Positions 1 to 6,094 of a stretch of 19,040 nt of DNA are shown here, piece by piece. The notes under the pieces were generated by a model that was given only the letters and a program-made list of their open reading frames with translations, was not told where the DNA came from and made no database searches. A program made the translations under genes and the position numbers. The stretch comes from Clostridia bacterium (GTDB taxonomy: Bacteria > Bacillota_A > Clostridia > Christensenellales > CAG-138): positions 1-19,040 of the forward strand of contig JAFZJT010000048.1 in the NCBI GenBank assembly GCA_017553815.1, given 5' to 3'. Every line of letters starts with the position of its first letter. The first letter of the stretch is position 1.

Positions 1-1285
1 GCACCTGTATCGCAAGGCTTCGGTCCTCGGTCTCCATGCTCTCCAAGCCCATGCCTATATGGAGCTTGAGAGTGGCGAGCAGTTCGGTGTTTCTCTGCGC
101 GGTGTTCTTGATCGCTTCCATTATCGCTTCTTGAAGTACGCTTTCCTCGATGGTCGGTGAGTTATGGCAGTACTTCTTGCCGAAGTCGAGGCGGTTTATG
201 CAGCGCCAGACTATCTTTTTCTTGCCGGATGCCGTCCATGTGCATCGGCGGTAGGGCGTTCCGCATTCGCCGCAGATGAGAAGCTCGGTCAGCGCGTATT
301 TGCTCGAATACTTGCCCTGCTCGGTCGTTGTGCCTTTCTGCTTGACCTTGCGCTTTCCGGCGCGCCTTGCGAGTTCCTCCTGCACCCTTGCGAAGGTGGC
401 GGAGTCTATGATCACGGGGTGATTGTTCTCCACATAGAATTTTTGACGCTCGCCGTTGTTGACCTTGACCTTCTTCGTGAGACAGTCGACGGTGAAGGTC
501 TTATTCAGGATCGCATCGCCCTTGTATTTCTCGTTTGAGAGAATGGACTTTATCGTTCCGTTGCCCCAGACTTCCTTTCCGCAGGGCGAAGGGATGTTTC
601 TTTCGGCAAGATATGCCGCTATGCCGCCGAAGCTGTCGCCTGCAAGGAACCTCTCGTAGATTAGCTTGACGACAGCCGCCTGTTCGGGATCGATCTCGGG
701 GTTTCCGTCCTCGCCCTTTCTGTAGCCTATGCTCCGTTTGTAGTTGAAAGGCACCTTGCCTTCCCGCGCGCTCTGAGCCTTGCCCCATTTGACGTTTGCG
801 CTTATGTTCTCGGATTCGCTTTGTGCGATTGAGCCATAGATGGTTATGTAGAACTCCGCGCCGGGGTCTATGCTGTGGATGCCCTGTTCCTCGAAGAACA
901 CGTCGATATTCAGCTCGCGGAGCATTCGGACGTATTTCAGGCAGTCTACAGTGTTCCTTGAGAAGCGGCTTATGGACTTTGTGATTATCATATCCACCTT
1001 GCCGCGCTTGCAGAGGCGCATCAGCCTGTTGAACTCATCTCGCTTTTTGACGCTTGTGCCGGTTATACCCTTATCCGCGAATATCCCAACGAGCGACCAC
1101 TTGGGTTCGCTTTGGATCTTTTCGGTGTAGAACTTGACCTGCACATCGTAGCTGTTGAGCTGTTCCTCCTGTTTGGTGGATACTCGGCAGTAGGCGGCAA
1201 CGCGGATCTGCCTGTATTCACTCTTAAGCTTTTCCTGTGGGTTGACCGTTGCCGGTATAACTCGTACTACCTTTTCCTGTTCCAT
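1..1285 (-). CDS. Large serine recombinase, 3' end outside window
   Basis: Site-specific DNA recombinase for integration/excision of a mobile element. The frame starts at the ATG at 1285 and stays open to the window edge, so the C-terminus is missing (about 428 residues seen). The N-terminal resolvase domain has the motif YCRVST with catalytic Ser36, then GITGTSVKKRDEFNRL. A recombinase domain follows (SIGYRKGEDGNPEIDPEQA region), then a zinc ribbon (CGECG...WRC...C). It starts 4 bases after the stop of the preceding recombinase gene, so it is the last gene of a three-recombinase operon. Trios of this type usually sit at one end of Tn1549-like elements, so the element end (att site) is expected just beyond position 1. 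All catalytic motifs visible here look intact. Confidence 0.93.
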   Translation of the reverse strand, partial: MEQEKVVRVIPATVNPQEKLKSEYRQIRVAAYCRVSTKQEEQLNSYDVQVKFYTEKIQSEPKWSLVGIFADKGITGTSVKKRDEFNRLMRLCKRGKVDMIITKSISRFSRNTVDCLKYVRMLRELNIDVFFEEQGIHSIDPGAEFYITIYGSIAQSESENISANVKWGKAQSAREGKVPFNYKRSIGYRKGEDGNPEIDPEQAAVVKLIYERFLAGDSFGGIAAYLAERNIPSPCGKEVWGNGTIKSILSNEKYKGDAILNKTFTVDCLTKKVKVNNGERQKFYVENNHPVIIDSATFARVQEELARRAGKRKVKQKGTTTEQGKYSSKYALTELLICGECGTPYRRCTWTASGKKKIVWRCINRLDFGKKYCHNSPTIEESVLQEAIMEAIKNTAQRNTELLATLKLHIGMGLESMETEDRSLAIQV

Positions 1286-1289
1286 CCGC

Positions 1290-2153
1290 TCACTCCTTTC
1301 CGATGATCTGATCGTTTATCAGTCGGATGCTGACATTTCCGTCCGCATCCAGCAGTATGCTTTTTACCGTTCTGCCGAACAGCTCCTTTGAGAAATCAGA
1401 AAGCAGACCCGATCGTTCAAGGTCTGCTCTCAATCTTTTTGCTATGTATGGTTTTGAATCTATGCTTTGATACTTGAGCGATGCCCGTTCAAGCATATTC
1501 TGCACAAGCACTTTTCTGTCGAAGTCCGCGGTATCGAGCATACGGCCGATCTCATTTTCCAGCCTTCGCAGTTCAAGCGGCATCTCGCTTTGATTTGCTT
1601 CCCTTTGCACTCTGCTTGGTTCGGCGATTAGTGCGTTCATAAGCTCCGTTACATCAGCAAGCAGGCTGCTGTCGGCCTTTCTTACCCTTATGCCGCAGCT
1701 TTCGCCGTTACAGTTCCAGCATTGCTCTATCCTTTGGCGCGTATCGGTCTGCCGCTTCATCTCCGAACCGCAGCTTGCGCAGAAGACCTTGACTCCAAGC
1801 TTATAGATCTCCTTCTTTCGGTCTGTGCCGTTTTGAGTGTTGCGGTCTTTCTTTATGCATACACTCGCTTCATATTCCGCTCGGTCGATTATTGCCGGAT
1901 AATCATCCTTTCCTGTGTAGCGCACATCCTCGATGATCCTTTTGACGCGAGCTTTGTTCCAGCCCGTTATGTCGGGCAGATATTCGATTCTCTGCTCATT
2001 CAGACTCTCGGCTATGGCGAGAAGGGAGCTTCCGGCTCTGTATGCCTTGAATATGCCTATCACGGCCTTGCTCTCACGGGGTGATATCTCCGTTTTCCCG
2101 TTCACTATTCTGTATCCGAACGGTATCCTTCTGTTCTTCACTTCCTTCTGCAC
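1290..2153 (-). CDS. Recombinase-domain protein lacking the resolvase catalytic domain
   Basis: 287 residues, GTG start with AAGGAG about 9 bases upstream. The start overlaps the end of the preceding recombinase gene by 16 bp. The protein begins directly at the recombinase domain (RRIPFGYRIVNGKTEISP) and continues through a zinc ribbon (CASCG...CWNC...C) into a helical C-terminal region with a predicted coiled coil around residues 195-235. The N-terminal resolvase domain with its nucleophilic serine is absent; full-length relatives have about 500 residues. It cannot cut DNA by the normal mechanism and may be an accessory DNA-binding partner of the two flanking full recombinases. The missing domain is seen directly; the accessory role is inference. 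The clean start, ribosome binding site and translational coupling argue against a simple pseudogene. Confidence 0.85.
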   Translation of the reverse strand: MQKEVKNRRIPFGYRIVNGKTEISPRESKAVIGIFKAYRAGSSLLAIAESLNEQRIEYLPDITGWNKARVKRIIEDVRYTGKDDYPAIIDRAEYEASVCIKKDRNTQNGTDRKKEIYKLGVKVFCASCGSEMKRQTDTRQRIEQCWNCNGESCGIRVRKADSSLLADVTELMNALIAEPSRVQREANQSEMPLELRRLENEIGRMLDTADFDRKVLVQNMLERASLKYQSIDSKPYIAKRLRADLERSGLLSDFSKELFGRTVKSILLDADGNVSIRLINDQIIGKE

Positions 2154-3697
2154 CTGCCTCTCTCCTTTATTTCTTCCGTCAGCGCTACACCGCCGAGCAG
2201 GGTTAATGTGAGCTTCGTATTATCCATAACCGTTATGCTCTGCACCACCTGCTCGAACAGGGATTCATCGACCTTTTCGCTCGGTTCGTATGCAGCGATA
2301 AGCTCATTGAGCGCCTGAAGGTTTTCTATAAGGTCTTCTTCATCGTCCTCGGATGTTGCCTTTCGCCTTGCTATGCGAAGCTCGGCTATACTTGCGTTGA
2401 TCTCGCCGGACTGTGCGGCGAATTCCGCAGAGTTAAGCACACCGCTTGTATGCAGCCTTGCAAGTACATGATTTCGAGCTGCAAGGTCGGCTATCCTCCT
2501 GTCGATATCGCACACCTCCTCATTTGCTCCGTACTCGCGCTTTTTCATCTGCTCGAGCTGTTTTATAAGCGTTCCTATGATCGCTTCTCTGCTATCCTTG
2601 AGCTTATACAGCATGGTAAGGTAGGTGTCGAACACCATGTCTTCGCGCACTCGGCGTATGGTGCAGGATGTTTCACCGGAAGCCTGACCTGAACACATCC
2701 AATAGGCTGTTCCTCCGGTGATTTGTTTTCTAAAAGCCCTTCCGCATTCGGGGCAGCGCATAAGCCTTGTCAGAATTGATGATTCCCGCCTGCACTTCTT
2801 TTCACTGCCGTTCTTCTTTTTCATCTCCTGCGCGGCATAGAAGACCTCTTTGCTGATTATCGCTTGGTTCGCGTTCTCAACATAGTATTTGGGCTTTTCG
2901 CCGTGGTTTCCTACTCTTCTAAACGGTAGCGAGTCAGTTGTGAATCTCCGTTGAAGCAAGGCATCGCCCATATATCTTTCGTTGTTGATGATGTAGAGGA
3001 CGGAAACCGGATTCCATTTTTCAATGTTTTTCCTGCATGGAACTCCATCTGCACTGAGTGTCTTCGCAATAGCCTGCGTGCCTTTGCCTTTCAGATACAA
3101 ATCGAAAATTCGCCGTATAACACAAGCCTCATCTTCGTTTATAACCAACTCTCCTTTCACAAGGTCGAACCCATAAGCCGGGGAGCAGGTGTTGAACTCT
3201 CCCGACTCCATGCGCTTTTTGTAGCTCCAGCGCATATTCTCGGATATCGCTATGCTTTCCTGCTGTGCCGCAAGCCCGGGGAAGGTAACGATCAGCTCCA
3301 TGTTCATCTTGTCCGTATCGATGCCCTGCTCCTCGAAGTACACGCCTATGCCCATTTCCTTGAGCATACGCAGCATAGTCAGAAGCTCATGCGTGTTCCG
3401 CGCAAAGCGCGATACCGACTTCGTCACGATCCTGTCGATCTTCCCTCTTTTGCAGTCCCGAAGCATACGATTCAGCTCGTCGCGCTTTTGCATGCTCGTT
3501 CCGCTCAGCCCTTCATCGGCATAGATATCCACAAGGCTGTATTCGGGATGATTCTTCGCATAGTCCGTGTAGTATCTTATCTGTGCGGCGAAGGAATGGA
3601 GCTGATCTTCGGAATCGCTCGACACACGACAATAGGCTGCAAGCCTTATGGGTTCATTCGATTCAGGTTTTACCGGTGTGATCTCGGTTATGTTCAT
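2138..3697 (-). CDS. Large serine recombinase (full length)
   Basis: 519 residues from the ATG at 3697. This start is chosen over an upstream in-frame ATG at 3814 because AAAGGAGG lies at correct spacing just before it and the family begins a few residues before the resolvase core. The N-terminal resolvase domain has YCRVSS (catalytic Ser26), DEGLSGTSMQKRDELNRM and SRFARNTHELL. The recombinase domain begins near PAYGFDLVKGELVINEDEA; a zinc ribbon follows (CPECG...MCSGQ...C), then a long charged coiled-coil region near residues 370-450. It catalyses recombination between attachment sites through a serine-DNA intermediate. First of the three recombinase genes. Compared with recombinase 1 it is clearly homologous but not a recent duplicate. 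Confidence 0.95.
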   Translation of the reverse strand: MNITEITPVKPESNEPIRLAAYCRVSSDSEDQLHSFAAQIRYYTDYAKNHPEYSLVDIYADEGLSGTSMQKRDELNRMLRDCKRGKIDRIVTKSVSRFARNTHELLTMLRMLKEMGIGVYFEEQGIDTDKMNMELIVTFPGLAAQQESIAISENMRWSYKKRMESGEFNTCSPAYGFDLVKGELVINEDEACVIRRIFDLYLKGKGTQAIAKTLSADGVPCRKNIEKWNPVSVLYIINNERYMGDALLQRRFTTDSLPFRRVGNHGEKPKYYVENANQAIISKEVFYAAQEMKKKNGSEKKCRRESSILTRLMRCPECGRAFRKQITGGTAYWMCSGQASGETSCTIRRVREDMVFDTYLTMLYKLKDSREAIIGTLIKQLEQMKKREYGANEEVCDIDRRIADLAARNHVLARLHTSGVLNSAEFAAQSGEINASIAELRIARRKATSEDDEEDLIENLQALNELIAAYEPSEKVDESLFEQVVQSITVMDNTKLTLTLLGGVALTEEIKERGRCRRK

Positions 3698-3806
3698 TTC
3701 GTTGACCTCCTTTCGACTTTGTTTCGTTTTTTTGCAACACAACATATACCACAAGAGTTCAATACAATCCAGCGAAAAATCAAATATTTTTATAGATTTT
3801 TTCGCC

Positions 3807-3959
3807 TCATGCACAGTTTATCTTCACATCATAGTGCTTCTTGCTTATCGCCGCAATCCTGTCGTATTCTTCTTCCGTTATGAGCTTCATTTTCAGCAGA
3901 AGGTTCAGCATATTCAGGCTGTAAAGGAATGAAGCGTTGTTGATATCCCTGTTCTTCAT
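3807..3959 (-). CDS. Small SHOCT-like protein, 50 residues
   Basis: Starts with MKNRDINNASFLYSLNMLNL and ends with KKHYDVKINCA. Its ATG overlaps the stop of the mazF-like gene as ATGA (3956-3959), so it is translationally coupled to the toxin gene. The segment LITEEEYDRIAAISKKH resembles the short helical SHOCT motif often found at the ends of small proteins in conjugative elements. The function is unknown. Its position directly behind a MazF toxin with no recognisable antitoxin makes it a candidate neutralising partner, although antitoxins more often precede the toxin. No membrane segment is seen. The gene lies 109 bases before the first recombinase gene. Confidence 0.7.
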   Translation of the reverse strand: MKNRDINNASFLYSLNMLNLLLKMKLITEEEYDRIAAISKKHYDVKINCA

Positions 3960-4315
3960 AGCAGCACCTCCATAGTCTTTATCCCGAGGCTGGTGATTAT
4001 GGCGTTATCCACCTTGCCCATGGCGGTTTTGCCGATAGTGTCCACAAAGTAGGTAAGGCGCTGTTTGTCGATCGTTCTTATCTGTTCAAGAAGCACGACC
4101 GAATCCTTCATAAGCCCCTTTGCCTTGATCCGCACATGAGTGGGAAAGTATGTATTGGGATTCGCACTTGTGATCGGTGCGATTATAGTTGTATTGGCGT
4201 ATTTGTTGCCAATATCGTTCTGCAGAATGAGGACCGGACGAATGCCGTCCTGCTCGCTTCCGATTATGGGCGCGAGATCCGCATAATAGATCTGGCCTCT
4301 TTTAACATTGTTCAT
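3956..4315 (-). CDS. mazF: MazF/PemK-family mRNA interferase toxin
   Basis: 119 residues from the ATG at 4315, preceded by GGAGGAAG; a longer in-frame start at 4354 is less likely because it has no such site and family members start at MxxVKRG. The protein closely follows the Bacillus MazF pattern: KRGQIYYADLAPIIGSEQ, then RPVLILQNDIGN with catalytic Arg26, IIAPITS with Thr49, and DSVVLLEQIRTIDKQRL. MazF enzymes cleave single-stranded mRNA at short motifs. No typical antitoxin (ribbon-helix-helix or AbrB-like) precedes it; instead a 20-codon hydrophobic frame overlaps its start. The genes around it belong to an integrative element, so a role in stabilising the element is plausible but inferred. 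Confidence 0.92.
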   Translation of the reverse strand: MNNVKRGQIYYADLAPIIGSEQDGIRPVLILQNDIGNKYANTTIIAPITSANPNTYFPTHVRIKAKGLMKDSVVLLEQIRTIDKQRLTYFVDTIGKTAMGKVDNAIITSLGIKTMEVLL

Positions 4316-4374
4316 TTTCTTCCTCCGTAAGTAAAGACCGCCGCCAGCATCCAAAAGAGTAAGACGGCGGTCAT
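4312..4374 (-). CDS. Possible 20-residue hydrophobic microprotein overlapping mazF start
   Basis: The frame reads MTAVLLFWMLAAVFTYGGRK and its TGA overlaps the mazF ATG as ATGA, so ribosomes finishing it would be placed on the mazF start. It would form one short membrane helix with a basic end. There is no Shine-Dalgarno sequence of its own; it begins 20 bases after the stop of an upstream 25-codon frame, so re-initiation would be needed. It could equally be only the non-coding spacer holding the 8-bp hairpin at 4336-4372. Real coding status is uncertain. Confidence 0.3.
   Translation of the reverse strand: MTAVLLFWMLAAVFTYGGRK
4336..4372 (-). promoter_or_regulatory. GC-rich hairpin upstream of mazF
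   Basis: Perfect 8-bp inverted repeat gaccgccg (4336-4343) / cggcggtc (4365-4372). It lies just ahead of the mazF ribosome binding site in the minus-strand RNA. It is followed only by CTTTAC, so it is not a convincing terminator. A role in attenuating or coupling mazF translation is inference. Confidence 0.35.
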
Positions 4375-4394
4375 TTTGGTATTGATCGTTTAAT

Positions 4395-4472
4395 TCATTG
4401 GTTCAATCGATATTCGTCCTCGACTCCCTCGATAAACGGGAACGCATCCTCCGGCCGTGCATTCGGCCTCAT
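4395..4472 (-). CDS. Possible 25-residue acidic microprotein
   Basis: The frame starts MRPNARPEDAFPFIEG and ends DEYRLNQ. A strong Shine-Dalgarno sequence (GGAGGGG) lies about 10 bases before the ATG, which is the main argument that it is translated. It is acidic and proline-rich with no membrane segment. It comes directly before the 20-codon hydrophobic frame and mazF, so the three could form one translated chain. I do not recognise a family; an antitoxin or leader role is speculative. Confidence 0.35.
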   Translation of the reverse strand: MRPNARPEDAFPFIEGVEDEYRLNQ

Positions 4473-4607
4473 GGGAATCTCACCCCTCCGAGGATCTCTC
4501 CGAGGCGCCCTCCCTTGTTACGACGGCTCACGGCATATCGCCGCTTCAACGCTCGACTTTAGGACCGGACGCAAGTATCATTATTGCTTCTGCCTGTCAT
4601 GGCCTTC

Positions 4608-4763
4608 GGTGCGGGTGCGCCGCACCGTCCGAGCATACGCTCGTGTGGCTTGTCCCCTCGGACAGCAGAAGGAAAGTAAAGGATGCGATGGTGTATTCGG
4701 TTGTCAAGGTTCGCTTGCTTCTCAAGTCCGAGAAGCCGGTGACGGGATATTTCTCCCTTCACC
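4608..4763 (-). ncRNA. Candidate structured RNA (four hairpins) between sigma-like gene and mazF
   Basis: The 320-base stretch 4473-4795 has no convincing gene. It holds closely spaced perfect or near-perfect hairpins: 4738-4763 (GGTGA/TCACC outside GGGA/TCCC), 4717-4736 (7 bp, GCTTCTC/GAGAAGC), 4627-4663 (7 bp, GTCCGAG/CTCGGAC, with an alternative inner GAGC/GCTC) and 4608-4626 (7 bp, GGTGCGG/CCGCACC). Towards mazF, smaller GC-rich stems continue (around 4492-4506 and 4452-4467). The strand is chosen because all flanking genes are on the minus strand. It could be a structured untranslated region, an independent small RNA or DNA sites for transfer proteins; no known RNA family is recognised. 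Confidence 0.35.
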
Positions 4764-4795
4764 CTGTATTCCACACTTTTTTTGGATTTGATAAC

Positions 4796-5365
4796 CTAAA
4801 ATTCAAAAAAATTTTTCAATTTCTCCAAAACCGCTTTTTTTCTCTTGTGGATCGCAACTTGAGAAAGTCCCATATCTGCCGCAAGCTTGCGTTCAGAACA
4901 CTCGTTTTTACCAAGGTATAGCGCCTGAATTAGTTGTAATTCATCATCGGTCAGGGTTTTGAGTGCTCTGCGAAGCATTTCAAGCCTGATTTCCATAAGC
5001 GCCTGTTCTTCAACATCCACAGCCGAATCTGCGATGAGTTCTTCTCCGGAGATAATATCGTCGTTCTCATCGGCCTGCATCGCATAAAGGGATATGGTGA
5101 TGATCTCCGAGTTTTCGATACAATCGGAAACATACTGCTTGCGCCGTTCCTCGCGGCGATGCTGTTTCAGATACCCCGGCGTGACTTCAACGAATTCGTC
5201 TTCGCCTCCGTCCTCATGGCGGCTTGTCCTCATAAAGCGCTTTTTACAGCCTTCTTCCGTCCTCAAGTAATCGAGCGCTTCCTTTCCGGACAGTTTAATA
5301 AAACGCCTTGTTCCGTCTGCGGATGCAAAGCTTCCGGTATCATTTTCTATGTAGTAAATAGCCAT
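4796..5365 (-). CDS. Sigma-70 region-4-like transcription factor
   Basis: 189 residues, ATG at 5365 with AAAGGAG upstream. The N-terminal ~80 residues are charged and unassigned (MAIYYIENDTGSFASADGTR... HRREERRKQY). The C-terminal part from about residue 125 matches sigma region 4: LTDDELQLIQALYLG followed by a helix-turn-helix (ERKLAADMGLSQVAIHKRKKA). Proteins of this layout are standard in Tn916/Tn1549-type elements and are thought to control element transcription. No region 2 is present, so it is not a complete conventional sigma factor. Its ribosome binding site lies in a 10-bp hairpin (5369-5419) and a possible leader peptide ends inside that stem, which suggests translational control. 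Confidence 0.88.
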   Translation of the reverse strand: MAIYYIENDTGSFASADGTRRFIKLSGKEALDYLRTEEGCKKRFMRTSRHEDGGEDEFVEVTPGYLKQHRREERRKQYVSDCIENSEIITISLYAMQADENDDIISGEELIADSAVDVEEQALMEIRLEMLRRALKTLTDDELQLIQALYLGKNECSERKLAADMGLSQVAIHKRKKAVLEKLKNFFEF

Positions 5366-5368
5366 TTT

Positions 5369-5419
5369 CGTGATCTCCTTTGGTTGAATTTGATTGTGGG
5401 ATCAAATTCGGAGATCACG
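5369..5419 (-). promoter_or_regulatory. Hairpin sequestering the sigma-like gene ribosome binding site
   Basis: In the minus-strand RNA, CGTGATCTCC (5419-5410) pairs perfectly with GGAGATCACG (5378-5369), and inside it GAATTTGAT pairs perfectly with ATCAAATTC (9 bp; loop 5395-5400, 7-base bulge 5379-5385). The GGAG part of the ribosome binding site of the downstream gene lies in the 3' arm. Folding would hide it from ribosomes. Confidence 0.7.
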
Positions 5420-5456
5420 GGTACGCCGCTACATAGCAAAGCCAACATAAAAGCAT
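5415..5456 (-). CDS. Possible 13-residue leader peptide (MLLCWLCYVAAYP)
   Basis: The ATG at 5456 follows AAAGGA at 5-base spacing and the frame ends with a TGA at 5417-5415. That stop codon lies inside the 5' arm of the hairpin that covers the next gene's ribosome binding site. A ribosome reaching this stop would open the hairpin and allow translation of the sigma-like protein. The peptide is hydrophobic with two cysteines. Geometry is seen directly; the regulatory role is inference by analogy with leader-peptide-controlled resistance genes. Confidence 0.4.
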   Translation of the reverse strand: MLLCWLCYVAAYP

Positions 5457-5457
5457 A

Positions 5458-5513
5458 GGAGTCCTTTCCGCCTGCTTGGTCCGAAGGATACAAACCGCTG
5501 ACGGTAGGACTCC
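5458..5513 (-). promoter_or_regulatory. Second hairpin over the leader-peptide ribosome binding site
   Basis: Perfect 8-bp inverted repeat ggagtcct (5458-5465) / aggactcc (5506-5513). In the minus-strand RNA the 3' arm contains the AGGA of the leader-peptide ribosome binding site. Its loop contains one arm of a further 13-bp inverted repeat, so two alternative folds are possible. Confidence 0.45.
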
Positions 5514-5610
5514 CGATGCTGCCTGGATGAAGGGTGCAGTTTACAAAGGGTACCCATACTGCTTTCCAAAACGATCAATGGTTTTGAATTCAGCGTATTT
5601 GTATCCTTCG
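5482..5610. repeat. 13-bp inverted repeat, 103-bp spacing
   Basis: cgaaggatacaaa (5482-5494) and its exact reverse complement (5598-5610). One arm lies in the loop of the 5458-5513 hairpin, the other in the open frame 5541-5645. Long-range pairing in the minus-strand leader would compete with or stack on the local hairpin. Confidence 0.6.
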
Positions 5611-5645
5611 CCCTTGTACTTCAGGCTTGAATATTCTTTTTTGTT
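5541..5645 (-). pseudogene. Unassigned 34-codon coding-like fragment
   Basis: An open frame without a start codon (the preceding in-frame codon is TAA). It begins NKKEYSSLKYKGEGYKYAEF and ends KTIDRFGKQYGYPL before a TAA. The lysine/tyrosine-rich composition looks protein-like, perhaps the tail of a truncated element gene, but I do not recognise it. It lies between a likely terminator (5657-5716) and the sigma-gene leader, so it may instead be part of a long untranslated leader. Confidence 0.25.
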
Positions 5646-5656
5646 TTAATGAGAAA

Positions 5657-5716
5657 AGGCCGCCGACAAGGGAACATATACAGCGTTTACTGTACTGTTT
5701 TCCTTGCCGGTGGCCT
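5657..5716 (-). terminator. Likely rho-independent terminator
   Basis: AGGCC...CCTTG arms of 15 bases (5657-5671 and 5702-5716) pair at 14 positions in RNA, including one G-U. On the minus strand the stem is followed by TTTTCTC. The loop contains a smaller ACAG/CTGT stem. It would end minus-strand transcripts arriving from the ABC/agr side, or act as an attenuator for the sigma leader. Confidence 0.5.
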
Positions 5717-5854
5717 CACACGTATATCCGGACTAACCGCCGGGTGGGTTCGGGCAGTCATAGTTGCCACATAGTCAACCGGATGGGAGAAGGACTTATG
5801 CAGCCTATTTCATCTCAGCCTTTCTGTCTTGCTGCCGCTGATTCAATTTTACAA
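5717..5854. other. Short gene-free stretch
   Basis: No gene is supported. On the minus strand an open frame with no identified start ends in QRQQDRKAEMK before a TAG at 5807-5805; it could be the C-terminal tail of an element gene cut by insertion of the neighbouring cassette. Small G/C-rich inverted segments are present around 5733-5762. Confidence 0.2.
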
Positions 5855-6094
5855 TCAATGTAAAAGCCCAATCGCAAAACGAGCAATCATTATTACATCG
5901 ACTATAGTTGTGTTGTCAACTCCATCAATATCAAGCAAGCTTACATTCATAGATGTGTCATCCGTTATTGTTCCTCTCAAAGCAATTATAGCATCGGCGA
6001 TACTGATAATGCCGTCTTCTGTTGCACCTCCACCAAAGCAAGCTGATAGCTTAATAATAAAAACTCCTACCTTATTTTCGTCAGCATTCCCACA
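5855..6094 (-). pseudogene. Dockerin-like (EF-hand duplex) fragment
   Basis: Open frame overlapping the end of the ABC ATPase gene in another phase and ending in TGA at 5857-5855. Two repeats resemble the doubled calcium-binding motif of dockerin-like domains: TEDGIISIADAIIALRG and then DIDGVDNTTIVDVIMIARFA, with the usual 'ADA..ALR' style helix after each loop. No ATG, GTG or TTG start is available at the front. The only start with a ribosome binding site (GTAGGAG, directly at the ATPase stop) would be an ATT at 6058. It is therefore best read as the C-terminal remnant of a secreted protein gene, less likely as a functional small protein with a rare start codon. Confidence 0.5.

Noticed and set aside
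164..1306. Several plus-strand open frames opposite the serine recombinase genes
   Set aside because: They lie antisense to strongly conserved recombinase coding sequence, lack family similarity and convincing ribosome binding sites.
2951..3883. 310-codon plus-strand open frame opposite the full-length recombinase
   Set aside because: Long only because of codon bias on the opposite strand; the minus-strand protein has all catalytic motifs.
4513..4524. 12-base match to the conserved 3' region of 16S rRNA (gtcgtaacaagg on the minus strand)
   Set aside because: The match does not extend on either side and no rRNA helices are present; not an rRNA fragment.
4799..4820. A/T homopolymer run near the end of the sigma-like gene that could cause frameshifting
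   Set aside because: It is three to eight codons before the stop; a shift would change only the last few residues and no alternative product is evident.
4457..4921. Plus-strand frames of 106-154 codons across the hairpin-rich region
   Set aside because: Composition is not protein-like, they run into the antisense of the sigma-like gene and have no supporting start signals.
5773..5792. Plus-strand sequence similar to the 3' end of an FMN riboswitch (ccggatgggagaagg)
   Set aside because: The upstream conserved FMN helices are absent and no plus-strand gene follows for more than 5 kb.
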